From positions 1-44,731 of IMG/VR virus record IMGVR_UViG_3300021088_000019: a stretch of DNA of 44,731 bases; one strand, given 5' to 3'. The DNA is from a virus. Made by a program: the position numbers and the translations under genes. A model generated the notes under the pieces. It was not told where the DNA came from and searched no databases. It was given only the letters and a program-made list of their open reading frames with translations. Positions 37,252-44,731 of this stretch are shown piece after piece (the stretch's first letter is position 1; each line of letters starts with the position of its first letter).

Positions 37252-37841
37252 GCTAAAACAATGCCTCCTGAAGTTTTCTTCTCGCAACCTGGAACGATAA
37301 TGTGGGGAGCCTTGGCCCAATCGGGACGTGACATATCCTCGATCATGTCGATTTGCCGATTCTCTTTTTCGCGCTCTTCTTTTTCCCTGCGGTCACGTGC
37401 CGCTTCCATCTTGATTCTGGCGGGTAATTCCTTGTTCATCTTCGCGGTGAGCACGATAGCATCGCAGAGCACTTCTGTAAGGGGCACAAACTCTTTCCTC
37501 AATACTTTCCCTGTCTTTTCGTCCTTGTAGACACGCTCAAGAATTCCAAGATGGGATAGCAGCTCGTACTCGCCATTACCTGGATACGGGCCGAGCGTGT
37601 CAACGAATTGGCCGTCGATGCACTCGCGGAAGTTCTGGTTCCATTGCTCTTCGGTACCGTAGTTTTCCGGTGGACACCAAAGCTCGAAAATGTACCGCTG
37701 TTCCGCTTCGGGATATTTCAGGACGCGCTGCGTGCCGATCCATTCCCCAATGTAGTTTCCATTGGTGTCGTATTTCTTCCATGCACCGCCAATGAAGGTA
37801 AAGCGGTCACAGCCGCGCATAACCCGGAATAGGGGACGCAA
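37248..37841 (-). CDS. Conserved structural-operon protein (197 aa), N-terminus probably displaced
   Basis: The available start is TTG 37841 with only a weak GATGGA before it. The same frame stays open upstream and reads VRLQKRITEIGGLTPDG, which looks like a real N-terminus of this family, but no ATG, GTG or TTG is found before it. The gene abuts the plus-strand HNH insertion, which may have removed the original start. The core (FTFIGGAWKKYD, YIFELWCPPENYGTEEQW) resembles a protein encoded after the capsid gene in related phages. Charged C-terminal coiled coil. Confidence 0.7.
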   Translation of the reverse strand: MRPLFRVMRGCDRFTFIGGAWKKYDTNGNYIGEWIGTQRVLKYPEAEQRYIFELWCPPENYGTEEQWNQNFRECIDGQFVDTLGPYPGNGEYELLSHLGILERVYKDEKTGKVLRKEFVPLTEVLCDAIVLTAKMNKELPARIKMEAARDRREKEEREKENRQIDMIEDMSRPDWAKAPHIIVPGCEKKTSGGIVLA

Positions 37842-37880
37842 TCCATCGGGCGTCAGTCCACCTATCTCAGTGATGCGTTT

Positions 37881-37910
37881 TTGAAGTCTGACCGGAACCG
37901 GCTTTATGAT
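37881..37910 (+). promoter_or_regulatory. Promoter of the HNH endonuclease gene
   Basis: TTGAAG (37881-37886), an 18-base spacer and TATGAT (37905-37910). The start would be about 37917, only five bases before the ATG, so the transcript is almost leaderless, matching the lack of a ribosome-binding site. Confidence 0.55.
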
Positions 37911-37921
37911 AGAATACCTCC

Positions 37922-38530
37922 ATGAATACCGAAGCGTACAAACTCTGGAGAAAAGCCAACAAGGACAAGGTTGCCAAGTACATGCGGACGTGGCGTGCCA
38001 AGCACCCCGACGTAGCTCTGGCTAATTCCCGTAAATGGATTGAGAACAATCGGCAGAAAACGCGAGATGCGGCGAAGTCGTGGTATGACGCGCACCGCGA
38101 AGAGATAAACGCTAAACGACGCGAGGACCGTAAACTGAATCCCGAGAAATATTCCAAGCGCGAAAAACAAAGAGTCCGTGATAAAAACAAGATGGTTAAA
38201 TATCGCGCTAAGCACTACGAGAAACACAAGGAAAGAGTGACTAAAGAGAACGCTGCATATCATAAGGCCCATCCAGAAGTACGACGCACAATTAATTCTC
38301 GTAGGCGTGCAAATCTTCTTAGCGGAGGTAGGCACACAACGCAGCAATGGCTCGACAAACTTGCTGCAATTGGAATGATCTGCGTCTATTGCACGAAGGC
38401 TTTGGATTTTTCTACTCTCACTAAAGACCATGTAATTCCATTGAGCAAAGGCGGGACGGATGACATTGAAAACGTCGTTCCGTCCTGCCTCCGCTGCAAT
38501 CAAACGAAATCTTCCAAACTAGTAAATTGA
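37922..38530 (+). CDS. HNH homing-type endonuclease (202 aa)
   Basis: The first ~125 residues are basic helical repeats (KANKDKVAKYMRTWRAKHPD, KRREDRKLNPEKYSKREKQR), as in phage HNH enzymes whose N-terminus contacts DNA. The C-terminal nuclease has CVYC and CLRCN zinc pairs and the catalytic DHVIPLSKGGTDDIENVVPS. It is in reverse orientation, exactly between the capsid gene and the next gene, and its last 12 bases overlap the capsid stop. This fits a mobile gene that cleaves related genomes lacking it. Confidence 0.92.
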   Translation: MNTEAYKLWRKANKDKVAKYMRTWRAKHPDVALANSRKWIENNRQKTRDAAKSWYDAHREEINAKRREDRKLNPEKYSKREKQRVRDKNKMVKYRAKHYEKHKERVTKENAAYHKAHPEVRRTINSRRRANLLSGGRHTTQQWLDKLAAIGMICVYCTKALDFSTLTKDHVIPLSKGGTDDIENVVPSCLRCNQTKSSKLVN

Positions 38531-39793
38531 ACCAGCAGGAAGAGAAAGGGCTTTGATGTATGAACCGCTGAGCGGATTTCTATTATAAATTTGTAGCCCA
38601 GCTTTAAGATAAAACATCTCGGTAGAAACCAACTGCGTGCCGCCAGAGTATTGCGGCCACAGGATGTTGTTGCCGAACTTCACGAACCCTGTGTCCGTCG
38701 CCACGATGCGGCCCCAGAAGTTCATCATCAGGAAATCAACTCGGGTGCGGTCCTGGTGGATGGACTGCTTCACGGGCACGTTGCTCATGCTCAGCCCGCG
38801 CTGGTTGTTGAACATCAGGTCCACTTTCTGATTGCCTGTGGGGTCTTTGTAAATCACGGATGCGGTGATTGCCAGAGCCTCATAAGCATCAGCCTGCGCC
38901 GGGTGCGCATACGCAACCATCTTGGCGTCATTCTGGTTAAACCAATCATCGCCAAGGTTCATACGTACACGGTTCAGCGCAGCGCGGATAAACGCCGTGG
39001 TCAAAGGGCCAGAAGCCGCATTGACCGAAGGCGTTACGATGTTCGAGAACGTTGCGCGGTTGAGGTTGAGCCACAGGCCGGAAGTCGCATCGCTCTGGTG
39101 ATACTGCACACCAAAGAGAGACGATTGAATGGTCAGTGTGCCGGCCAACCCGCCGATCACCAGCAAATCGGTGGCAATGGTGCCGCCTGGAGCGGCGTCC
39201 ACGGTGACGGTGTGGCCAACCTTGTCGATGCCCACTACGTTCGCGGAGCCGCGATTGGTAGTCAGAGCCGCGTTGTACACCTGCACGTTCTGGCCGATGG
39301 CAAACAACTCTTCCTTGAATCCATCGCTCGTCAGCGTAAAGGTGTTGGTGGCTACCGAGGTGATAGTGCCGATCACGCCGTTACCGGCAGTGTTCAGCAG
39401 CATGTCCTGATAGGCGCGGAATTGGCGAATGCTGAGACGCATAACTTCGCCATCCGCACTCTTTACTCCGCGTTGCTGGCCCGTGGTCGCATACTTCGCG
39501 AGCAGCGTGTAGCTGTATCCGCCTGTGAAGTAGTACGGAGTCAGCGTAGCGACTTGCCACACTGGACCCCCTGTGGGACCGAGGGCTACGCCGTCCATCG
39601 AAACCTGCTGGAACGTGCCCCCAAGCTGTTGCAGCAAGGGAATACGTGTCGGGCGGTTCGATGCCGGGTCCGCTTCCTCTTTGTCCATCAGGGAAAGCAA
39701 AGGTGTGTCCACTTCGAGCAATTCAGGGATGCCCTTCTCGTAGATGATGAGTTCTCGCTCTAGCGGTTGGGCGTTTGCTTCGATTACTGACAT
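38519..39793 (-). CDS. Major capsid protein (424 aa)
   Basis: Follows the scaffold gene and precedes the connector genes. The N-terminus (ERELIIYEKGIPELLEVDTP, LLSLMDKEEADPASNRPTRI), the central beta-rich insertion (about residues 140-215: GTITSVATNTFTLTS, GHTVTVDAAP) and the end (VDFLMMNFWGRIVATDTGF) fit the HK97-like shell proteins of podoviruses. The insertion resembles an I-domain. Assignment rests on length, position and these features. Confidence 0.88.
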   Translation of the reverse strand: MSVIEANAQPLERELIIYEKGIPELLEVDTPLLSLMDKEEADPASNRPTRIPLLQQLGGTFQQVSMDGVALGPTGGPVWQVATLTPYYFTGGYSYTLLAKYATTGQQRGVKSADGEVMRLSIRQFRAYQDMLLNTAGNGVIGTITSVATNTFTLTSDGFKEELFAIGQNVQVYNAALTTNRGSANVVGIDKVGHTVTVDAAPGGTIATDLLVIGGLAGTLTIQSSLFGVQYHQSDATSGLWLNLNRATFSNIVTPSVNAASGPLTTAFIRAALNRVRMNLGDDWFNQNDAKMVAYAHPAQADAYEALAITASVIYKDPTGNQKVDLMFNNQRGLSMSNVPVKQSIHQDRTRVDFLMMNFWGRIVATDTGFVKFGNNILWPQYSGGTQLVSTEMFYLKAGLQIYNRNPLSGSYIKALSLPAGSIY

Positions 39794-39827
39794 TTATTCT
39801 CTTTTCCGAAGAAAGGCATCCCGAAAT

Positions 39828-41078
39828 CTATCGCTTGGCGTAGGCTCCGCTTTCCAGCTCAGAGAAAATATCGTTCATGCCCCGAGGCTTGCCGTTGTTA
39901 GCGGGCGAAGCCGTGGAAGCTGCCGAAGTTGTTCCCTGCGGTCCGGTGCCTACATCCCGCGTGTTTGCGGCGATGGCTTTCTTCTCATCAATTTTCTTTT
40001 TGCTTGTGGCCAAAATGTCTCGCGTCCACTCGTCCATCACGCCCTTGACTACCTTCGGGATAACCAACTTCGCCCGAGAGGTTGCGTAGTTCACGATGGC
40101 TTTATGGTCGGCTATGCTCTGCCTGCCCTTGCGAGCGGCTTCAATCAGGCGATTGGTTTCCGCCACGGTCTGCGGTTGCTGATTCAGCATTTCGCGTGTG
40201 CGGTCCCAGCTTTCCGTAACAATGCGCTTCAATCGCTGTTCCGTAATGTCCGGGAAAGCCTGCTTGATCTGGGCTTCAATCGTACTGATGCCCATATCCG
40301 TTATGGCTTGGTCGGTTTGCTGGAAAAACGATTGATACGCGGTGTCTCTATCGGCCTGATCGCGCTCTTGGAGTTGCCGGCGCAGCTTGGCGGCTTCGCT
40401 GTTATCGGCCCTTGGCTGGGCTACAGAAGAGCCCAACTGGTAACCGAGTCCTTGCGCAGCAACCTTTTGCAGTGCGGCCAGAAAATCCTGGTCGCCTGAC
40501 CGCTGGCCAACATTCCAGAGGTAATCCAGAGCATTGTTGACGTAATACCGAGCTTGTTCGGTGTAGAGTTCCGGCGCTGTTTCGGCTAGAACCTTTGGCA
40601 ATTCCTTGGCGAAGGCGCTGAAGGCTTGCGGGTCACTCTCTTTGAGGCTTTCCACGAAGGTTGGCATATCTTCGCGGAACGTCTTTCCGAAAGTGCGCTT
40701 GGCTTCTGCATCTTCGACAAGTTGCTCGGCATCGGTGATGGTGGGAACGCGCTCGATAATGCTGCGTACTTCCGAGAATGCTCCCAGTTCGCTGAATGCC
40801 TTTTCCCGGCCAAGAATCTGCCTTAGCTCGGGATGTTCCTTGAACAGCGGCTTGTACTTCGGGAAATCTCCGCTGCTTTCAGGAACCTGCTCCAGGTCTA
40901 GCTCGGGTTCGACTTCAGGTGTTTCACTTGGCTGGCCCTCAGTCGGTTGTACCGTTGGAGTTGTCTCCGCTGGCGGCACCGCTGCCGTAGTTTCTTCGGG
41001 CTTTGCCTCTGGATGCACAACAGCAGGTGTAGCCGCTGCCGGTGTCTCCAGTCGTTCCAGTACTTCACTTACGCTCAT
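39828..41078 (-). CDS. Scaffolding-like protein (416 aa)
   Basis: A Pro/Glu/Thr-rich N-terminal 75 residues is followed by long charged helices (AAKLRRQLQERDQADRDTAY, RLKRIVTESWDRTREML) and a Ser/Ala/Asn-rich end with SKKKIDEKKAIAA. A mostly helical, acidic protein just upstream of the capsid gene is the usual podovirus scaffold. It guides prohead assembly. Its ribosome-binding site is AAGGAG, near a leader hairpin. Confidence 0.82.
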   Translation of the reverse strand: MSVSEVLERLETPAAATPAVVHPEAKPEETTAAVPPAETTPTVQPTEGQPSETPEVEPELDLEQVPESSGDFPKYKPLFKEHPELRQILGREKAFSELGAFSEVRSIIERVPTITDAEQLVEDAEAKRTFGKTFREDMPTFVESLKESDPQAFSAFAKELPKVLAETAPELYTEQARYYVNNALDYLWNVGQRSGDQDFLAALQKVAAQGLGYQLGSSVAQPRADNSEAAKLRRQLQERDQADRDTAYQSFFQQTDQAITDMGISTIEAQIKQAFPDITEQRLKRIVTESWDRTREMLNQQPQTVAETNRLIEAARKGRQSIADHKAIVNYATSRAKLVIPKVVKGVMDEWTRDILATSKKKIDEKKAIAANTRDVGTGPQGTTSAASTASPANNGKPRGMNDIFSELESGAYAKR

Positions 41079-41089
41079 TGCTCTCCTTC

Positions 41090-41128
41090 AAGGGCTTGCG
41101 TTTTTAGCGAGTTCGACTCGTTGCCCTT
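41090..41128 (-). promoter_or_regulatory. Nested hairpin in the leader of the scaffold gene
   Basis: Outer arms AAGGGC and GCCCTT (41123-41128 with 41090-41095) enclose a perfect inner hairpin CGAGT-CGA-ACTCG (41120-41108). The 3' outer arm is next to the scaffold ribosome-binding site, so folding could influence its translation. It also lies between two highly expressed genes and could be a processing site. Confidence 0.5.
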
Positions 41129-41162
41129 GTTTCTTCTACTTGGCCCTACTGCCAAAAAACTC

Positions 41163-41573
41163 TTACGCCTTTTTAGGCTTATCGGCTGGCTCATCATCTT
41201 CGGATTTACTCGCAGCCTTGGCCACTTGTTTGGCGATGGAAACCTCCAGCAATAACTCGACTTCCGAGCCTGGAGGCAGGGGCGTATCGCTTGGCGCAGT
41301 CTGTACCTCCGTGAGTTTTACGGTCGCTGCACCAAAATTAAGTTCCTTGAGTGATTCCTTTCCGATGAACAAAGACGCGGTGACTTTCAATGCTCCATTG
41401 CGGTCCACGGAAAACTTAGGGTTGTGCAGCAACCCAGCGGATGCAGCGTGCGGCGCAACTGCATAGCGTTTCTCGCTGGTTTTGGGGTCGGTCCACACGA
41501 CTACGGGAGGGTTAGTCGATAGGTTGGGGTCAAGCGTGTATGTCGAAGGGTCTTTTGGGTCATAAGTAACCAT
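41163..41573 (-). CDS. Small structural protein (136 aa), possible decoration or accessory head protein
   Basis: Start ATG 41573 after AGGAGCAATAAG; the longer frame to 41657 would run into the portal gene. Residues include NPPVVVWTDPKTSEKRYAVA and a beta-rich core (LKELNFGAATVKLTEVQ), ending in a Lys/Glu/Asp-rich tail (SKSEDDEPADKPKKA). It sits between portal and scaffold, a common place for head accessory proteins. No family assigned. Confidence 0.7.
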   Translation of the reverse strand: MVTYDPKDPSTYTLDPNLSTNPPVVVWTDPKTSEKRYAVAPHAASAGLLHNPKFSVDRNGALKVTASLFIGKESLKELNFGAATVKLTEVQTAPSDTPLPPGSEVELLLEVSIAKQVAKAASKSEDDEPADKPKKA

Positions 41574-41574
41574 C

Positions 41575-44022
41575 TTATTGCTCCTGCTCTTGTGGAGGAT
41601 TCTGGGAGTCTTTGGGCTGTGCAGGTTGCGGAGGCTGAATATCTTCCGCGCCGCCAAGGTCTGCTGCGGGGCCTTGCCCCTGCATTCCTTGCGCAGCCAC
41701 TAGCTGTTTAAACTGTTTGGCGAGTCCTAGCTGGTCGCAGGCTTTCTTGTAAGCCTTGACGTTTTCGTAAGCCATCGGCTGCGATTGCTTCAGTTCCATG
41801 CCTTTATCGCTGATGAGCCACTTCTGAGCCGTTTCCGATGCCACCTTCAAATCGTCCACATCAGGATCGGGCTTCACGCTGGGCAAGAATTGCGGCTCTT
41901 GGCCTTGGAATCCTTGCGGCTCCTGCGGGCTTGGAGGACGCGGCGGAACAGCAGGCGTCTGTTGCGGCTCTTCCTGAATAAGTTGCTGGATGTCTTTGTA
42001 CGTCTTGATGCGTTGCTGCTCACCTGGCACCTCTAAGTCGTTCGCGCCCATCTGCCGGAAAACGTATTCGAGGTTTTCAGGGACGGAAATAGTTTGCAGA
42101 GTGAGAGGATTCGACGCCGCATTGTTGTATAAGTTGGTGATGAGCGCTCGAATGTCACTCTGCAAAGTCGGGTACTGGGCGTCCACTTCTGGATAGGCGG
42201 TGATGTTCCCCTTCATGTCGTCAAGACGGATGAAGTCGCTATCGTAATCGCCGGCAGGATTGCTTTGGGGGAGTTCCACATCCTCGGTGCGGTTTTTGGC
42301 GAAGCAGCGCACAGCCTTCGCATCCGTATTGGCGAAAAATATCTGCAATCGACGCCATGCACGGCCTATACGCCCTAAAGCCTGATTCCTTTGAATGGAA
42401 ATGCCCGCTGCGGTATCGTTTCCGCCTGTATCTCCGCCAAACAGGGCGGGAAAGTATCCGCTCAACATCTGCGGAATCTCGTTCAGCAGCATGTCGATGT
42501 ACTTCATCATCGCCACGGAAGGCTCTACCGCGGGAATGAATGACATTTTGGCGCGAATGTCCCCCGCTGGCCCTAATCCTGATTTGGTGGGAGTGATATT
42601 CCCCGCACTGGCGGTCTGCTGCGAGCGGGCCTCGAAGTCGATAACGTCGCAATCCGCAAAGCCTTCAGGAACGCCGTACATCATGATTTCAAAGAGCAGA
42701 TTAATGGCGTCGTTCAACTGCTCCTGAATCGGCATGATCGAGGAAATCAGCGTCTCGCGTAATTGCCCCTCTCCCGGCATCGTGTGCATGGTTTCCCACT
42801 TCTCATCCATGCTTTCGTTGCGCGATTCGCAGTACACATCGTTGAAAAACACGATATGCACGCCTTTCGGGAAGAGTTGCAGGAGCTGGCAGCGCGTACA
42901 GGGTGTTGCTTCGTTCTCAGAATGCCCGCCAATGTTGTACAAAGCCGCTGGGCGAATCCATGCGCGGCGGAACGTGCCCAAATCCTTCAGCGTCATTCCG
43001 GTATGGCGTCCCGTGCCGAGATAGAGCAATCGTCGCGCTATCCGCTCGTAGGTATTGGCCGACCCGCCGTCTGTTTCGCTGCCACCTGAAGTGTTGAGCT
43101 GCGTTTCCTTGTCGGTATAGGTCTGGATAGCCTTCGCTTTGTGCAGGTCCGTAATCCAGTCCATGTACATGAAATCTTGTTGGTCATCCGCCCACATTGT
43201 CCGCTTGAGCTGCAAGGCCGGAACGATGGTTACGACCTCTTGGCCCTTGGGAATAGAAAGCGTGCCGACTGGATGCGGAACCGTGGCCATCTCTGGCGGG
43301 TGATCTTGGAGCGGTTCGCCGCAATCTGGGCACGTTGGTTGTGTTTCCGTCGTGCCTTCCGCCATAAGTCCGCAACTAGGACAGCCCACAAATGGATCAC
43401 CAAGAGGTACTTGCCGAGCTTCCACGATAGTTTGGTCATCGGTGCCAAACTTCTCAGCGTCTGAAACGTAACGGGAATAGGAGCCAAAGAAGCCGTCCGT
43501 GCCCATGAAGTACGTGCATTCATCCACGCGGTTTGACCAATCATTGTTTCGGTGGATGTAATCGGCGGCTTTGGAAGCGTTCTTGGCCATCTGCACATCG
43601 CCGGGATCGGATGCCTTGCTGGGCCAGAAACGGGAATTAGCATTGTTCTGGCTAAGTACGGAGCACAGCCCCAGCAGCGTTGACTGAATGATGTTGGTCA
43701 CATGCTGAAAGGCTGGCTGCTCGTAATCGTTGGGATTGATGCCCGTAGGCGGAACGCTTGGCGGGTACCATTGCCCAGTGTTCGAGTCGCACCACCAATA
43801 CTGTTCGCCACGAAAGAACAGTCGGCGTTTGAGGATTTCCCGTACCTCGTAACGCCGGGGAATCTCATCGGCGGTTTCAAGGTCGTTTACCAGCAAGTCC
43901 CAGAGAGGTTTCCAAAGCGTATCAGGCAGATTGGTAGGGTCTACAGGCGGAGCTTGTTGTGTCTGCTGGTTTTGCTGTTCGGTTTCAGGCGGGGCCTGAA
44001 TTGGAAGGCTTGGAGTTGCCAA
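41575..44022 (-). CDS. Portal protein with an internal zinc ribbon (815 aa)
   Basis: A P22-type long portal by size and position, between terminase genes and scaffold. Features: N-terminal helix (DTLWKPLWDLLVNDLETADE), LKRRLFFRGEQYW, a central body (MPGEGQLRETLISSIMPIQE, QLNDAINLLFEIMMYG), a helix-rich stem (FFANTDAKAVRCFAKNR) and a Pro/Gln-rich C-terminus. Between residues 214 and 234 there are two CPxC pairs, CPSC and CPDC, an inserted zinc ribbon. The portal forms the ring for DNA passage. Confidence 0.88.
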   Translation of the reverse strand: MATPSLPIQAPPETEQQNQQTQQAPPVDPTNLPDTLWKPLWDLLVNDLETADEIPRRYEVREILKRRLFFRGEQYWWCDSNTGQWYPPSVPPTGINPNDYEQPAFQHVTNIIQSTLLGLCSVLSQNNANSRFWPSKASDPGDVQMAKNASKAADYIHRNNDWSNRVDECTYFMGTDGFFGSYSRYVSDAEKFGTDDQTIVEARQVPLGDPFVGCPSCGLMAEGTTETQPTCPDCGEPLQDHPPEMATVPHPVGTLSIPKGQEVVTIVPALQLKRTMWADDQQDFMYMDWITDLHKAKAIQTYTDKETQLNTSGGSETDGGSANTYERIARRLLYLGTGRHTGMTLKDLGTFRRAWIRPAALYNIGGHSENEATPCTRCQLLQLFPKGVHIVFFNDVYCESRNESMDEKWETMHTMPGEGQLRETLISSIMPIQEQLNDAINLLFEIMMYGVPEGFADCDVIDFEARSQQTASAGNITPTKSGLGPAGDIRAKMSFIPAVEPSVAMMKYIDMLLNEIPQMLSGYFPALFGGDTGGNDTAAGISIQRNQALGRIGRAWRRLQIFFANTDAKAVRCFAKNRTEDVELPQSNPAGDYDSDFIRLDDMKGNITAYPEVDAQYPTLQSDIRALITNLYNNAASNPLTLQTISVPENLEYVFRQMGANDLEVPGEQQRIKTYKDIQQLIQEEPQQTPAVPPRPPSPQEPQGFQGQEPQFLPSVKPDPDVDDLKVASETAQKWLISDKGMELKQSQPMAYENVKAYKKACDQLGLAKQFKQLVAAQGMQGQGPAADLGGAEDIQPPQPAQPKDSQNPPQEQEQ

Positions 44023-44024
44023 GA

Positions 44025-44351
44025 TTAGTTAGAGCAAACGCGCATTACGATGGACCCGGAGGCAGCGGTGTAATTGAAGCGGTACAACACCCCAGCGATT
44101 ACTGGTGTTTGTGCTTTGGCCGCAGCTGCGGCTGTCACTAGCGCCGCAGAAAAAGTCGTCCATGTTGTTCCGCCATCCAAGCTAACTTGCAGGTCAGCGG
44201 AGCAGGTTGTAACCGTGCCCGTGACTTGGAATAGTGCCGAGAAATCCCCAGCGGCCTCGTCAAGCTCAAAGGCGAACACGTTCCCAGCGCCAGGAGCCGT
44301 AATTGCCGGGTCAATGACTACTGATTCGCCTACGGGAATGGATGCGCTCAT
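44025..44351 (-). CDS. Beta-rich structural-operon protein (108 aa)
   Basis: Alternating hydrophobic residues and a typical bacterial/phage pattern, SADLQVSLDGGTTWTTFSAA then GVLYRFNYTAASGSIVMRV, common in jelly-roll-like surface proteins. ATG 44351 overlaps the previous stop (ATGA). It may decorate the head or tail; function unknown. Confidence 0.72.
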   Translation of the reverse strand: MSASIPVGESVVIDPAITAPGAGNVFAFELDEAAGDFSALFQVTGTVTTCSADLQVSLDGGTTWTTFSAALVTAAAAAKAQTPVIAGVLYRFNYTAASGSIVMRVCSN

Positions 44352-44545
44352 ATCTTGAACCCTTTCTTCTTACCGCCGTGATTCCACTTGCGGGCGTTGA
44401 GAGCGAATGTCGCTCTCTTGCGCTCTGCGGGATCGGAACTATTCTTGGCTAACTCTTCCTGTTTCTCGGTGAGCTTCTTGCCTTGCGAGACACCGAGGTT
44501 CTTGTGGAGCAGTCCTTTGTGCGAGGGCTTGATGTTGATGCTCAT
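44348..44545 (-). CDS. Small basic phage protein (65 aa)
   Basis: Begins MSINIKPSHKGLLHKNLGV and contains SSDPAERKRATFALNARKW, a pattern found in small phage proteins next to portal genes; no function is known. ATG 44545 overlaps the stop of the DUF3008-like gene (ATGA). Confidence 0.85.
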   Translation of the reverse strand: MSINIKPSHKGLLHKNLGVSQGKKLTEKQEELAKNSSDPAERKRATFALNARKWNHGGKKKGFKI

Positions 44546-44731
44546 ATCGAGAAAGCCCCTTTCTTCTTTTTCTTGGCGTACTGAGGCAAGCCCTTTTGCG
44601 GCGTGGCGGCGAAGTCATGAAGCTGGCTCTGGCTCATGCTGAGCAGCCCTTTGTTCTTGTCGTATAGCTTATCGGGCGAATGTTCGGCGATTCGCCATCG
44701 CCTTCCGTTGCGCTACGGACGTAGCAGGCAT
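44542..44731 (-). pseudogene. DUF3008-like small protein, interrupted by a one-base frameshift
   Basis: From ATG 44731 the frame reads MPATSVAQRKAM, the expected N-terminus, then is lost and stops after 20 codons. One base later in phase it continues as IAEHSPDKLYDKNKGLL, SMSQSQLHDFAA, TPQKGLPQYAKKKKK, the rest of the family. Span 190 bases, one more than 63 codons. The extra base lies in GCGAATCGCC (GCGATCGCC would restore it), and both copies of the contig-end repeat carry it. No alternative start exists for the second half before SMSQSQ. Decay, error or programmed shift are all possible. Confidence 0.8.
44588..44731. repeat. Contig-end direct repeat, right copy
   Basis: Same 144 bases as 1-144 with G instead of T at 44605. 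The gene running off this end continues from position 145 of the window on a circular map: the 77-aa gene there ends with TAATG, which supplies this gene's ATG. Confidence 0.93.

Noticed and set aside
38651-39763. A 370-codon plus-strand frame opposite the capsid gene
   Set aside because: It mirrors the capsid gene exactly, has no ribosome-binding site or domain, and long antisense frames are frequent opposite highly biased coding sequence.
1-44731. CRISPR arrays, insertion sequences, integrase and attachment sites
   Set aside because: No regularly spaced repeats, transposase motifs or integrase signatures were seen on reading both strands; the repeats found are short and at gene junctions.

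Overview
The window is a nearly complete genome of a short-tailed (podovirus-like) double-stranded DNA phage. The first and last 144 bases are the same sequence with one mismatch, so the contig closes into a circle of about 44,587 bp and its ends are arbitrary: they fall inside a small DUF3008-type gene. Evidence for a podovirus: large and small terminase, portal, scaffold, major capsid protein, head-tail adaptor and nozzle-like tail protein, followed by glycine-rich putative ejection proteins, with no tape-measure, sheath or baseplate genes. Shine-Dalgarno sites, Sec signal peptides, one lipobox and two-membrane lysis genes suggest a Gram-negative host. Overall gene style resembles uncultivated soil or environmental phages; the host cannot be named from the sequence. 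I recognised no integrase, DNA polymerase, RNA polymerase or tRNA.

Almost everything is on the minus strand and reads from high to low coordinates through the contig junction. From 15.1 kb down: an RHH-like protein, small genes, a 407-aa zinc/OB-like recombination candidate, a winged-helix protein, a 630-base segment that looks like a structured RNA (11.5-12.1 kb), membrane and zinc proteins, nucleases, an AAA+ ATPase, an XF1762-like acetyltransferase, then a dense run of tiny overlapping genes (3.7-8.2 kb) sharing repeated boundary sequences, and the terminases (0.8-2.8 kb). Through the junction come the DUF3008-like gene, portal (41.6-44.0 kb), scaffold, capsid, adaptor, tail and ejection proteins (27.9-37.8 kb), then an unusual block of spike-like proteins that carry Sec signal peptides (20-27.5 kb), and the lysis region (16-20 kb), ending at a strong intrinsic terminator at 16.0 kb.

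Genes on the plus strand look like additions with their own control: a 94-aa gene and its operator-like promoter in the control region (15.2-15.6 kb), a SAM methyltransferase, an SGNH hydrolase lipoprotein, a two-gene TM/zinc pair at 27.6 kb, and an HNH endonuclease inserted between the capsid gene and the next structural gene.

Main points for a second look: (1) a probable pseudoknotted structured RNA at 11.7-12.07 kb, made by interleaved 14-bp and 12-bp helices; (2) repeated gene-boundary cassettes encoding a C-terminal tail, ribosome-binding site and stop/start overlap; (3) exported spike-like proteins in a phage; (4) two genes, the DUF3008-like protein and an exported HNH nuclease, each interrupted by one extra base; (5) a control region with an RHH regulator and several palindromes. 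Many small genes below 60 residues were found by following stop/start overlaps (ATGA, GTGA, TTGA, TAATG).
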